Origin: Firmicutes bacterium UBA5766
GTDB taxonomy: Bacteria > Bacillota > Desulfotomaculia > Desulfotomaculales > Nap2-2B
Length of the DNA stretch: 34,572 nucleotides
Direction of reading: 5' to 3'
Assembly (NCBI GenBank): GCA_002418775.1
Contig: DIEU01000058.1
Location: 88,361 to 122,932 of the forward strand
The notes under the pieces were generated by a model. The model had not been told where the DNA came from, did no database searches, and saw nothing but the letters and a program-made list of their open reading frames with translations. A program made the translations under genes and the position numbers. Positions 8,428 through 14,701 of the stretch are shown here, piece after piece (position 1 is the first letter of the stretch; each line of letters begins with the position of its first letter).

Positions 8428-8457
8428 ATACTAAAATATTCCCTATGATTATGTCAA
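8428..8457 (-). promoter_or_regulatory. Promoter of amt-glnK
   Basis: Minus strand: a perfect TTGACA (8457-8452), an 18-nt spacer and TAGTAT (8433-8428). Transcription would start near 8421, just before the first hexaloop hairpin, which supports reading the hairpins as the 5' end of the leader RNA. Confidence 0.65.
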
Positions 8458-8559
8458 GAAAAAAATTAAAAATTTTATTCAAAAAGTTTTGCTATAAAAC
8501 CGGAAGCTGAACCTCAAAAAGCTATCCTATTTCACTTTTTTAGCGTCTCTTTTTTTAGC

Positions 8560-8588
8560 TTGCCGGATAAAGCAGGTTATGCTATAAT
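8560..8588 (+). promoter_or_regulatory. Promoter of tRNA-Glu
   Basis: TTGCCG, exactly 17 nt, then a consensus TATAAT (8583-8588), located 31 nt upstream of the tRNA 5' end. This is among the strongest sigma-A-type promoters in the window. Confidence 0.8.
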
Positions 8589-8619
8589 TTTGTTTTGTTA
8601 AGAATGGACCTGTTTAAAT

Positions 8620-8695
8620 GGCCCTATCGTCTAGAGGTCAAGGACACCACCCTCTCAAGGTGGAGACACGGGTTCGAGTCCCGTTAGGGCTACCA
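8620..8695 (+). tRNA. tRNA-Glu (anticodon CTC)
   Basis: A complete 76-nt tRNA including an encoded CCA. The acceptor stem is GGCCCTA/TAGGGCT with a G-U at the first pair. The anticodon stem is CCACC/GGTGG around loop CTCTCAA, placing anticodon CTC at 8654-8656 (reads GAG, Glu). The T-arm is ACGGG-TTCGAGT-CCCGT. It stands alone, and no obvious T-rich terminator follows directly. Decayed accessory DNA begins just downstream, but no second copy of the tRNA 3' end is seen. Confidence 0.97.
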
Positions 8696-8839
8696 GATTT
8701 TTAAGATTTAAAAAAGGGCGCATGCCCGACCAAATGTTCAGTAAAGATTTTAAAGAGGAAACCCATCAATTTTTAACAAGATGGATTTTTGTTTTTTAAA
8801 AAAGAAGATTGACAAACCCATTGTAAAATATTTTGTTCT

Positions 8840-9271
8840 TTAGGATTTAGCCCAAATCATTTTCCTGAGAAAAACTATCATAACTGTTATAACTGATATC
8901 ACTGCCAGGTTCTTTGCCATACCGGCAGCTGCATTGATTAACGAAAAACCATGCTTATGCCTGCCCTCTTGCATTTGATGACTTCTATCCTGTGTTCTGC
9001 ATGATTTTAAGGCGGATGTATTTTCTTCATAATCGTAATGCCCTTCAAGGGGTGTTAATAACCGTTTGAAGTTATTTACAATATCACAATTCGAATAATG
9101 TATTTTGTTTTTTAAGGCAAGCCAGCATTCTCCTTTCCCGCTTGCCTTTTTGGTACCTATCTAGTGAACCAAATAGGTACGGCAACGTTCGCTGTTACTC
9201 TGACGCTTAAGCGCTGACAGCAGTACGTTCTCCAATATCCTGTACAGCCCATCTTTCCTCTCAGTACTCAT
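8840..9271 (-). pseudogene. Decayed ORF of unknown function interrupted by TAG
   Basis: One frame stays open over 142 sense codons except for a single TAG at 9161-9163. The first part starts at ATG 9271 (MSTERKDGLYRILEN...; 36 codons). The second part (about 106 codons) reads protein-like, with GKGECWLALKNK near its start and a C-terminal hydrophobic helix (about NLAVISVITVMIVFL) before the final stop. The start ATG overlaps by ATGA the stop of a 13-codon ORF (9309-9268), a sign of former translational coupling. I do not recognise the family. A nonsense-mutated gene is the simplest view; TAG read-through is not excluded. Confidence 0.4.
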
Positions 9272-9341
9272 CTTCCATCCATTTCATTGATTACGGCTTG
9301 AACTCTCATCGATAGATCCGATAGTTCCAAACTATTCTTTT

Positions 9342-9370
9342 AAATAAGTCAAGCTTAAAATAAGTCAAGC
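9342..9370. repeat. 13-bp direct repeat, REP-like
   Basis: AAATAAGTCAAGC occurs at 9342-9354 and again at 9358-9370, the second copy followed by CTGACCCCT. Sequences ending GTCAAGCCTGACCCC are common in REP elements linked to RAYT transposases; that link is from memory and is not shown by the window. Confidence 0.45.
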
Positions 9371-9603
9371 CTGACCCCTATACTACCCAAATAAAAGCTT
9401 CATGAAAAACCACCCTGACAGTCAGTGAGGGGGCGTTGTTTGACAATTTACTGCGGCCGCAACACCGCTTAGGGGACCAGAGGACGGTTCATTGGCTCGG
9501 AAAAGCTTATTCTTTAAATCGGTTCCTGGTAGCCATGGTTATATGAATTAAGATCAAGCCACAGTCATCAATTTAATCCACTAACCAATGTCAATATCTG
9601 GGT

Positions 9604-9632
9604 TTGACGGACAAACCGTACCATGCTACAAT
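9604..9632 (+). promoter_or_regulatory. Promoter of the RiPP precursor-cyclase pair
   Basis: TTGACG (9604-9609), exactly 17 nt, then TACAAT (9627-9632). Transcription would start near 9639, giving a leader of about 150 nt before the precursor start codon. Confidence 0.75.
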
Positions 9633-9733
9633 TTACTAAGAATGGAACAACGCAACCGGGACTTGTTATTTTGAGTTGTCTTCAAGTAGTACTAAGGTGA
9701 CCATTATTTTTTAGCTTAAATGCGCCGACTTAG

Positions 9734-9769
9734 TTATTATATATATACAAAATTGTATATATATAATAA
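9734..9769. repeat. 17-bp AT-rich inverted repeat upstream of the precursor
   Basis: The arm at 9734-9750 (TTATTATATATATACAA) is the exact reverse complement of 9753-9769, with AA between. It ends 8 nt before the ribosome site AGGAGGG at 9778-9784. It could act as an operator for a dimeric protein or as an RNA hairpin influencing translation or stability. Confidence 0.7.
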
Positions 9770-9789
9770 GCAAAGAAAGGAGGGATAGT

Positions 9790-9948
9790 ATGAAAAAAGA
9801 ATGGTCCACGCCACGGCTGAATGAAATCGAAATCAAAATGACTGAAACCGTTAAGGGTTATATTGGGAACGATGGTATGGGTTGCGGAGCAGGACAAGGA
9901 TGCGACCACCCTGGCTGGATTCCTCCTTCTCATTGTTGTTGTTCGTAG
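9790..9948 (+). CDS. Lasso-type RiPP precursor peptide, Cys-rich core
   Basis: A 52-aa peptide with an ideal ribosome site (AGGAGGG, 5-nt spacing). The leader starts MKKEWSTPRLNEIEI. Its aromatic residue at 5, Pro8 and Leu10 follow the Y-x-x-P-x-L pattern that the RRE/B1 protein binds in Firmicutes lasso precursors such as paeninodin. Thr18 would sit at position -2 of a core starting at Thr20, and Asp28 would then be core residue 9, right for a nine-residue macrolactam ring. A core-1 Thr is unusual. The core (33 aa) is longer than most lasso peptides, is Gly-rich and has five Cys (32, 38, 49-51), ending HCCCS. The next gene is an asparagine-synthetase-type cyclase 39 nt downstream. Class assignment is inference; ring register is a model. 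Confidence 0.75.
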   Translation: MKKEWSTPRLNEIEIKMTETVKGYIGNDGMGCGAGQGCDHPGWIPPSHCCCS

Positions 9949-9987
9949 CAAGCTCCTAAACATACGGTTTAAGGCGCAGAAATAAAT

Positions 9988-11931
9988 ATGAGTTCAGTAT
10001 GTGGAATCTATTTTCTCGATGGCAGGCCGGTTACCGCTGAAACAGGTGAAGCCATGATGCGGGAATTAGGCGCCTACCACGCAGATTATGCTGGGACATG
10101 GTATCAGGGACAGGTGTTTCTTGGTTGTCATGTCCTTTTTTTAACACCGGAGTCAATGCTTGAGGCGCTGCCTTACCATGATTCTGCCGCCCGCCTGACA
10201 ATTACGTCGGACGCAGTAATTGATAACCGTGATGAGTTGTGTAATCGGTTGAGAATTGAACCTGCCCGCATGGGGAACATGGCTGACAGCCAGTTGATTT
10301 TACTGGCCTATCAAAAATGGGGACGGGACTGCCCAAAATACCTTTTAGGGGATTTTGCCTTCGCCATCTGGGATGACCGTTGCCGGACGCTTTTTTGCGC
10401 AGTAGACCACACCGGGACAAAATCTTTTTACTATTACCGGTCGGGCGGTGTTTTTGCCTTCTCTACATTGCTCAGGCCGCTTTTTGTTATTTCCGGGATT
10501 TCTAAAAAATACAATGAAACCTGGATTGCAGATTTTCTAGCTTTACCCACAGTTATGCATCAACTGGATCCCGAACTGACTATGTATAAGGATATTTATC
10601 TTTTACCAGCCGGGCATACCTTGACAGTTAAATCTGAAAGAGCAGATAAACAGCTTTACTGGCAAGTCGAACGGCAGCCTGAACTCAAGTTGCCCTCGGA
10701 TAACGAATACGAAGAAGCATTCCGGGAAGTGCTGGGTGAAGCAGTACGCTGCCGTCTGCGTAATATCCGCCGCGTTGGGGCAATGATGAGCGGTGGGCTG
10801 GATTCCACCTCGGTTGCCTGTCTGGCTGCAAGGGAACTAAAGTCCAGGAACAATCAGCGGCTGATATCCTTCAGTTCGATACCGGAACATGGTTACCGGG
10901 ACTGGCTTGCAGGCAAATGGATAGCTGATGAAACACCCTATATCGAAGCAGTAAGGCAACACAATGGAAACATTGATGTTGTTTACTGCCGCGCGGAAGG
11001 TAAACATCCGCTGAACGGTACCGATCGCCTGCTGGAAATATTGGAGCAGCCTTATAAAATTATTGAAAACTTATTCTGGATCGACGATATCATAACCAAA
11101 GGAAAAGAACTTGATGTTGGTGTTATTTTATCGGGAGGAGCCGGTAATGCCACAATCTCGTGGGGTGAACCCATAGCATATCTGCTTTCGCTATACCGGG
11201 GGGGAAAGTGGCTAAGTATGTGCCGCGAAAGCTGGGGGTTTGCCAGGCTGCAGGATAGCCCGCTCAAAGCATTATATGTACTATTCAGGACATTATTTCC
11301 TTATAACAAACAAAGTTTACTCCATCCACGTGTTGATCAACAATGGCAAAAAATCCTTGGTTTATCAGTTATCAACCGCGATTTTGCAAAACGTGTCAGT
11401 GTTCATGAACGGTTTCGCCAATTTCGTTACCTTCTGTTCAAACCAATGGACTCCTGGGAAACCAGACAAACGTTGCTCAGCCCTGCAGCTTTCAGCCATA
11501 ACAGCGTGATTACTACCAAGCTGGGACTGGCTAATCAAGTTGTATTGCGTGATCCCACTATGGACAAGCGGGTAATTGAGTTTTGTTTAAGCGTGCCGGA
11601 AAACCAGTATGTTCGTAACGGCAGGGAAAGGGATTTAATCAGGCGGGCGATGGCTGGAATTGTACCTGATAAGGTACTGCTTAACGAAACTGTAAAGGGA
11701 GCACAGGGCGCCGACTGGGCTCAGCGAATAGAAAATAATTGGACGGAATTGAAAGATGAAATTTCAAAAACCGGCTCACTAGAAATAGAGCGCGAGTATC
11801 TTGATATTGCCAAGATTCAGGAAACGCTTAACAAACACAATACACTGGACGACGCTGCGGCAGAAAATTTTGGTATACGCGTACTGGTGCGCACTTTAAT
11901 TTTTAGCAGGTTTTTAAGAAAAAATCAATAA
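9988..11931 (+). CDS. Asparagine-synthetase-like lasso peptide cyclase (C protein)
   Basis: A 647-aa homologue of AsnB. In lasso biosynthesis such enzymes adenylate an Asp/Glu side chain of the core and close it onto the N-terminal amine. It keeps the N-terminal glutaminase-like fold (CGIYFLDG, SDAVIDNRDEL, GDFAFAIWDD) and the synthetase PP-loop SGGLDST at 268-274. The only N-terminal Cys is residue 5, preceded by MSSV, so it cannot serve as the Ntn-type glutaminase nucleophile. That fits a cyclase rather than a glutamine-using synthetase. It follows the precursor directly and shares its promoter. No B1/RRE or B2 leader-peptidase gene lies within reach on either side. An alternative is an amidotransferase that modifies the peptide differently. 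Confidence 0.8.
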   Translation: MSSVCGIYFLDGRPVTAETGEAMMRELGAYHADYAGTWYQGQVFLGCHVLFLTPESMLEALPYHDSAARLTITSDAVIDNRDELCNRLRIEPARMGNMADSQLILLAYQKWGRDCPKYLLGDFAFAIWDDRCRTLFCAVDHTGTKSFYYYRSGGVFAFSTLLRPLFVISGISKKYNETWIADFLALPTVMHQLDPELTMYKDIYLLPAGHTLTVKSERADKQLYWQVERQPELKLPSDNEYEEAFREVLGEAVRCRLRNIRRVGAMMSGGLDSTSVACLAARELKSRNNQRLISFSSIPEHGYRDWLAGKWIADETPYIEAVRQHNGNIDVVYCRAEGKHPLNGTDRLLEILEQPYKIIENLFWIDDIITKGKELDVGVILSGGAGNATISWGEPIAYLLSLYRGGKWLSMCRESWGFARLQDSPLKALYVLFRTLFPYNKQSLLHPRVDQQWQKILGLSVINRDFAKRVSVHERFRQFRYLLFKPMDSWETRQTLLSPAAFSHNSVITTKLGLANQVVLRDPTMDKRVIEFCLSVPENQYVRNGRERDLIRRAMAGIVPDKVLLNETVKGAQGADWAQRIENNWTELKDEISKTGSLEIEREYLDIAKIQETLNKHNTLDDAAAENFGIRVLVRTLIFSRFLRKNQ

Positions 11932-12025
11932 CGCGCTCCATATCAACAACACAGAATATAGTTTCCACATTTTACATGACTCACTTTGTCATATTTGTAA
12001 AAACGCCTTTATAATTGCGGTTTAT

Positions 12026-12790
12026 TCAAAAACATCCCAAACCGCATTGGGTTATGGCATATCCCCACTCGTCACATACGTTGCCGATTAGAAACAGACT
12101 GACTTTGAGTTTACAGGCCATTTTGCGGGCTTGCTCACAGGTTATCTGTTTATCCGGATAATTGGTCTCCAACGCCGATTTCACCCTGGTCCTGTTTTCT
12201 AAATAGGCTTCAAAAAGCTGGCCCAGGATACTTTTTAATTCACCAGAAATGCCCTCCTGCAAGTTTTCTCTGAAAACAGGAAGTCCAGGCCGATACTTTT
12301 TTATCTGATCCTGCGCTTTCTTGTTCGTCTCCCCGTAATGTGTATTCAGGATAAAGACATCAGCCTGGTTTATTATGGTTCGTCCGGGCACATAATCCGG
12401 TTCAGGTGAATTTAGAATAAAAACTTGCATAGCCCAGGGAAAGTTCAGCATTCCTCTGCAGTCCTCCAAGAAAACACGATCTAATCTTTTGTCCGGATCA
12501 AAAAAGAACATATAGCGGACTGCTTTTTGCAGTTTGTCCTTCAGCCCCTGGAGTTCAAGAATGTTTTGGGAGGAATCCCATTTTTCTGATATATTTTTTG
12601 CCAGTTCATCATACTGCTCATGCCCACACAACTGTAACGGGCCACCCTTTATTTTTTCAGAGGCAATAGTACGGATCACCTTAAAACCGCAAAATGTCTC
12701 CAGAAACAAAGAACCCCAGCCTTCTTTTGGATATACCCAATTGTATTTAACGCCACCGCCAACATATAATTCCCCCCTCTTATAGTCCAT
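12026..12790 (-). CDS. Uncharacterised protein with C-terminal Cys motif (CGLGCF)
   Basis: A 254-aa soluble protein that I cannot assign. The N-terminal and middle parts read like a conserved alpha/beta domain. GELYVGGGVKYNWVYP is followed by FFDPDKRLDRVFLEDCRG, ILNSPEPDYVPGR, and then NQADVFILNT and a PVFR strand. Together these faintly recall the late strands of a P-loop NTPase, but no Walker A motif is visible. The last 40 residues (ITCEQARKMACKLKVSLFLIG... to CGLGCF) form a compact helical, Cys-containing tail of a kind I recall at the end of some clostridial regulators and Mo-related proteins. It is convergent with the cyclase gene and divergent from marR across a palindrome-rich region. 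SD spacing at the ATG is poor. Confidence 0.6.
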   Translation of the reverse strand: MDYKRGELYVGGGVKYNWVYPKEGWGSLFLETFCGFKVIRTIASEKIKGGPLQLCGHEQYDELAKNISEKWDSSQNILELQGLKDKLQKAVRYMFFFDPDKRLDRVFLEDCRGMLNFPWAMQVFILNSPEPDYVPGRTIINQADVFILNTHYGETNKKAQDQIKKYRPGLPVFRENLQEGISGELKSILGQLFEAYLENRTRVKSALETNYPDKQITCEQARKMACKLKVSLFLIGNVCDEWGYAITQCGLGCF

Positions 12791-12828
12791 ACCCCTGTTT
12801 AATGGAAAATGAAGTCTAAATACCTAAT

Positions 12829-12886
12829 TATGTTAACATATCCAAAAATAATTGACATGCTATTTTAACATGCATATACTTAACAT
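12829..12886. promoter_or_regulatory. Divergent promoters with TTAACAT repeats (candidate MarR operator)
   Basis: On the plus strand, TTGACA (12852-12857), 17 nt and TATACT (12875-12880) make a near-consensus promoter for marR. TTAACAT occurs three times, at 12833-12839, 12865-12871 (in the spacer) and 12880-12886 (on the -10/start). The first copy is the core of a perfect 12-bp palindrome TATGTTAACATA (12829-12840), which falls in the 17-nt spacer of a weaker minus-strand promoter (TTGGAT/TATTTA) for the divergent gene. This layout suggests control of both genes by the MarR protein. Confidence 0.6.
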
Positions 12887-12933
12887 AATAAATTGTTTGT
12901 TTCCTTAAGTTTACGTGCAGGGGTGAACGGTTT

Positions 12934-13377
12934 TTGGAGGAAGGTTCATTATCACCATCTTTAGAAAGGCTGGAAATAACACTTCAACAGCTAATCCGCC
13001 GCATACACGAAAAGATGGATATTTTGATGGCGCAAGGGGTAACAGGCAGACAATTTTTTGTCATGAAAAGGATACATGAAAGAGGAAAGATGACCGTTTC
13101 TGAGGTCGCCAACGAACTAAACGTTTCCTTGAGCGCAATTACAGCCCTGACAGACAGGCTTTTTAAAACCGGATTAATCAAACGTGACCGGGACGAAAAA
13201 GACCGCAGGCTGGTTTGGCTGACGATGACCCCTCAGGGGGAAAAAACATTACAGGATTGCGGCGCAAATAGGCAGGAAGTATTTAGAAAGTACCTTGGAG
13301 ATCTTACCCAGGAGGATCTTACCAGTCTAGTTAACATTTGTGATAAAATTCTGGCTTCCTTGAAAAAAGAACAATAG
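12934..13377 (+). CDS. MarR family transcriptional regulator
   Basis: A 147-aa winged-helix regulator. The pattern includes TVSEVANELNVSLSAITALTDRLFKTGLIKR (recognition helix region, about 54-84) followed by the wing with DEKDRRLVWLTMTPQG. The start is TTG, supported by AGGGGTGA about 8 nt upstream; no ATG fits better. It is 38 nt ahead of the wecG-type gene on the same strand, so it may be co-transcribed with, and control, the envelope cluster. Repeated TTAACAT sites over its own promoter suggest autoregulation. Confidence 0.88.
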   Translation: MEEGSLSPSLERLEITLQQLIRRIHEKMDILMAQGVTGRQFFVMKRIHERGKMTVSEVANELNVSLSAITALTDRLFKTGLIKRDRDEKDRRLVWLTMTPQGEKTLQDCGANRQEVFRKYLGDLTQEDLTSLVNICDKILASLKKEQ

Positions 13378-13415
13378 GGAGTTGTCTGTAATATGGGTTT
13401 GGAGCTTGCCTGAAA

Positions 13416-14138
13416 TTGCGTATAAATATTTTGGATGCCTGGATAGATGCTTTAAGCATAGACGAAATAGAAAACAGGATCAGTCGTTTTGTTTCCGAAC
13501 CAGGCCCTCATCAAATAGTTACTTTGAATCCCGAGATTCTTTACAGGGCACAAAAAGAGCCTGCGCTTCTCAAGTTGATCAATAGCGCAAGCCTGGTAAC
13601 GGCAGACGGTGTGGGTGTGGTCTGGGCTTCCAGAATTGCCCGCTGTCCCGTACCGGAACGGGTAACCGGAATTGACTTAATGCTTCGTCTTGTGGCAAGA
13701 TGCGCGAGGGAAGGCTGGAGTATTTACCTGCTGGGGGGCAAACCAGGTGTGGCTGAAGAGGCCGCCTCCAGGCTGGCGCATCAGTATTCACAGCTAAAAA
13801 TAGCGGGGACCCATCATGGATACTTCGACAGCATAGAAGAAGTTGTCCGGAAAATAAAAGAATCCCGGCCTCAAATCCTTTTTGTTGGAACGGGGGCGCC
13901 GGGACAGGATTATTTTATTCATAAAAACCTTTCTTCTCTCGGTGTACCTGTAGGAATGGGAGTCGGGGGAAGTTTTGATGTTATCGCGGGAAAAGCAAAG
14001 CGGGCGCCGGCATGGCTTCAAAAAGCTCATCTTGAGTGGTTATACCGTTTTATAAAAGAACCCAGCCGTATCGGAAGAATGGTTGTTTTGCCCATGTTCG
14101 CCTGGCTGGTTTTGCGCCGTTACTTCCTGGATAGTTAA
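13416..14138 (+). CDS. WecG/TagA/CpsF family glycosyltransferase
   Basis: A 240-aa GT26-type transferase; family members add N-acetylmannosamine (or a related sugar) from UDP to a lipid-linked GlcNAc early in teichoic-acid or secondary-wall-polymer synthesis. Typical blocks are present: an early TLNPEILYRAQ segment, TADGVGVVWASRI, IYLLGGKPGVAEEAA, FVGTGAPGQDYFI, GVGGSFDVIAGKAKRAPAW and the C-terminal LEWLYRFIKEPSRIGR. The start is TTG, with GGAG 11 nt upstream. It is the first biosynthetic gene of the envelope cluster. Confidence 0.92.
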   Translation: MRINILDAWIDALSIDEIENRISRFVSEPGPHQIVTLNPEILYRAQKEPALLKLINSASLVTADGVGVVWASRIARCPVPERVTGIDLMLRLVARCAREGWSIYLLGGKPGVAEEAASRLAHQYSQLKIAGTHHGYFDSIEEVVRKIKESRPQILFVGTGAPGQDYFIHKNLSSLGVPVGMGVGGSFDVIAGKAKRAPAWLQKAHLEWLYRFIKEPSRIGRMVVLPMFAWLVLRRYFLDS

Positions 14139-14218
14139 TATAAGCGAATTTTTGCAGGAAATGAGCGGCAGTTTGTCGAATAATCTTTTGAAAAACGAAT
14201 AATCAGGGGGAATAACTA

Positions 14219-14674
14219 ATGTTCAGACGTAAATCAATACTAGTATTACTGCTGATTATAACCGTGGCCGGCGCTGCCTATGCCGGATTTGCGATTGCTG
14301 CTGATACAGGAGAACCAGGTTCACATCTTGACCCTCTGGTTACCAAAAGCTTTGTTGAACAGTACGTAACTGATTTTGTTAAAGAAGCTTTGGATACAGC
14401 GGGAAATTCGGGAACACAGTGGCGCATTAAATCAGTTGCCCAGGGACAGGATGTTATCCTCGCAGAAGGCACGGAGTTTATTATTCGATCCGGAAAAGCT
14501 GTGATTATTGACCCGGTTGGAAACGGCATTCCCGATCTCACTACAGGAACTTCCGCCGGCAGCGGCCAACCGGCTGCCCGCGATCATCTCTTTATAGTAC
14601 CGCGTTCGGACGGCCGGGGAATCCACGCACAGTCGGCAGTAACCTTTATGTACCTCGGCAGGCTGACATATTAA
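14219..14674 (+). CDS. Secreted protein of unknown function
   Basis: A 151-aa protein with an N-terminal signal sequence (hydrophobic 8-27, likely cleavage after AIA near 28). The mature part contains a helix-rich segment and then a compact beta domain with GQDVILAEGTEFIIRSGKAVIIDP and NGIPDLTTG. I do not recognise a named family. The ribosome site CAGGGGG and 27-nt spacing to the LCP gene place it in the wall-polymer operon, probably as an extracytoplasmic accessory factor. Confidence 0.75.
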   Translation: MFRRKSILVLLLIITVAGAAYAGFAIAADTGEPGSHLDPLVTKSFVEQYVTDFVKEALDTAGNSGTQWRIKSVAQGQDVILAEGTEFIIRSGKAVIIDPVGNGIPDLTTGTSAGSGQPAARDHLFIVPRSDGRGIHAQSAVTFMYLGRLTY

Positions 14675-14701
14675 ATTGTCTTTAAAGCAGGTGTTTCTAA
14701 G

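Larger units (their letters stand above)
8696..9789. other. Accessory-type intergenic region between tRNA-Glu and the RiPP precursor
   Basis: This 1.1-kb stretch holds no intact gene. It contains a minus-strand ORF broken by TAG (8840-9271), a 13-bp direct repeat (9342-9354 and 9358-9370), short fragments resembling REP elements of RAYT transposases (for example 9471-9490), and then a strong promoter (9604-9632) and AT-rich inverted repeat serving the precursor peptide. The mixture suggests a site of repeated insertion and decay beside a tRNA gene. Confidence 0.55.

Noticed and set aside
8620..8695. tRNA-Glu as an integration site for an island carrying the RiPP genes
   Set aside because: No repeat of the tRNA 3' end and no integrase gene were seen in the window.
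9114..9150. Hairpin AAGGCAAGC ... GCTTGCCTT followed by TTTTT, terminator-like on the plus strand
   Set aside because: It falls inside the decayed minus-strand ORF, and no plus-strand gene ends nearby (the tRNA ends 420 nt before). The symmetry may be coincidental.
9856..9948. Alternative core start at Gly23 of the precursor
   Set aside because: It would put the Asp at position 6, too small a ring for a lasso peptide; Thr20 as residue 1 gives position 9 and Thr18 at -2.
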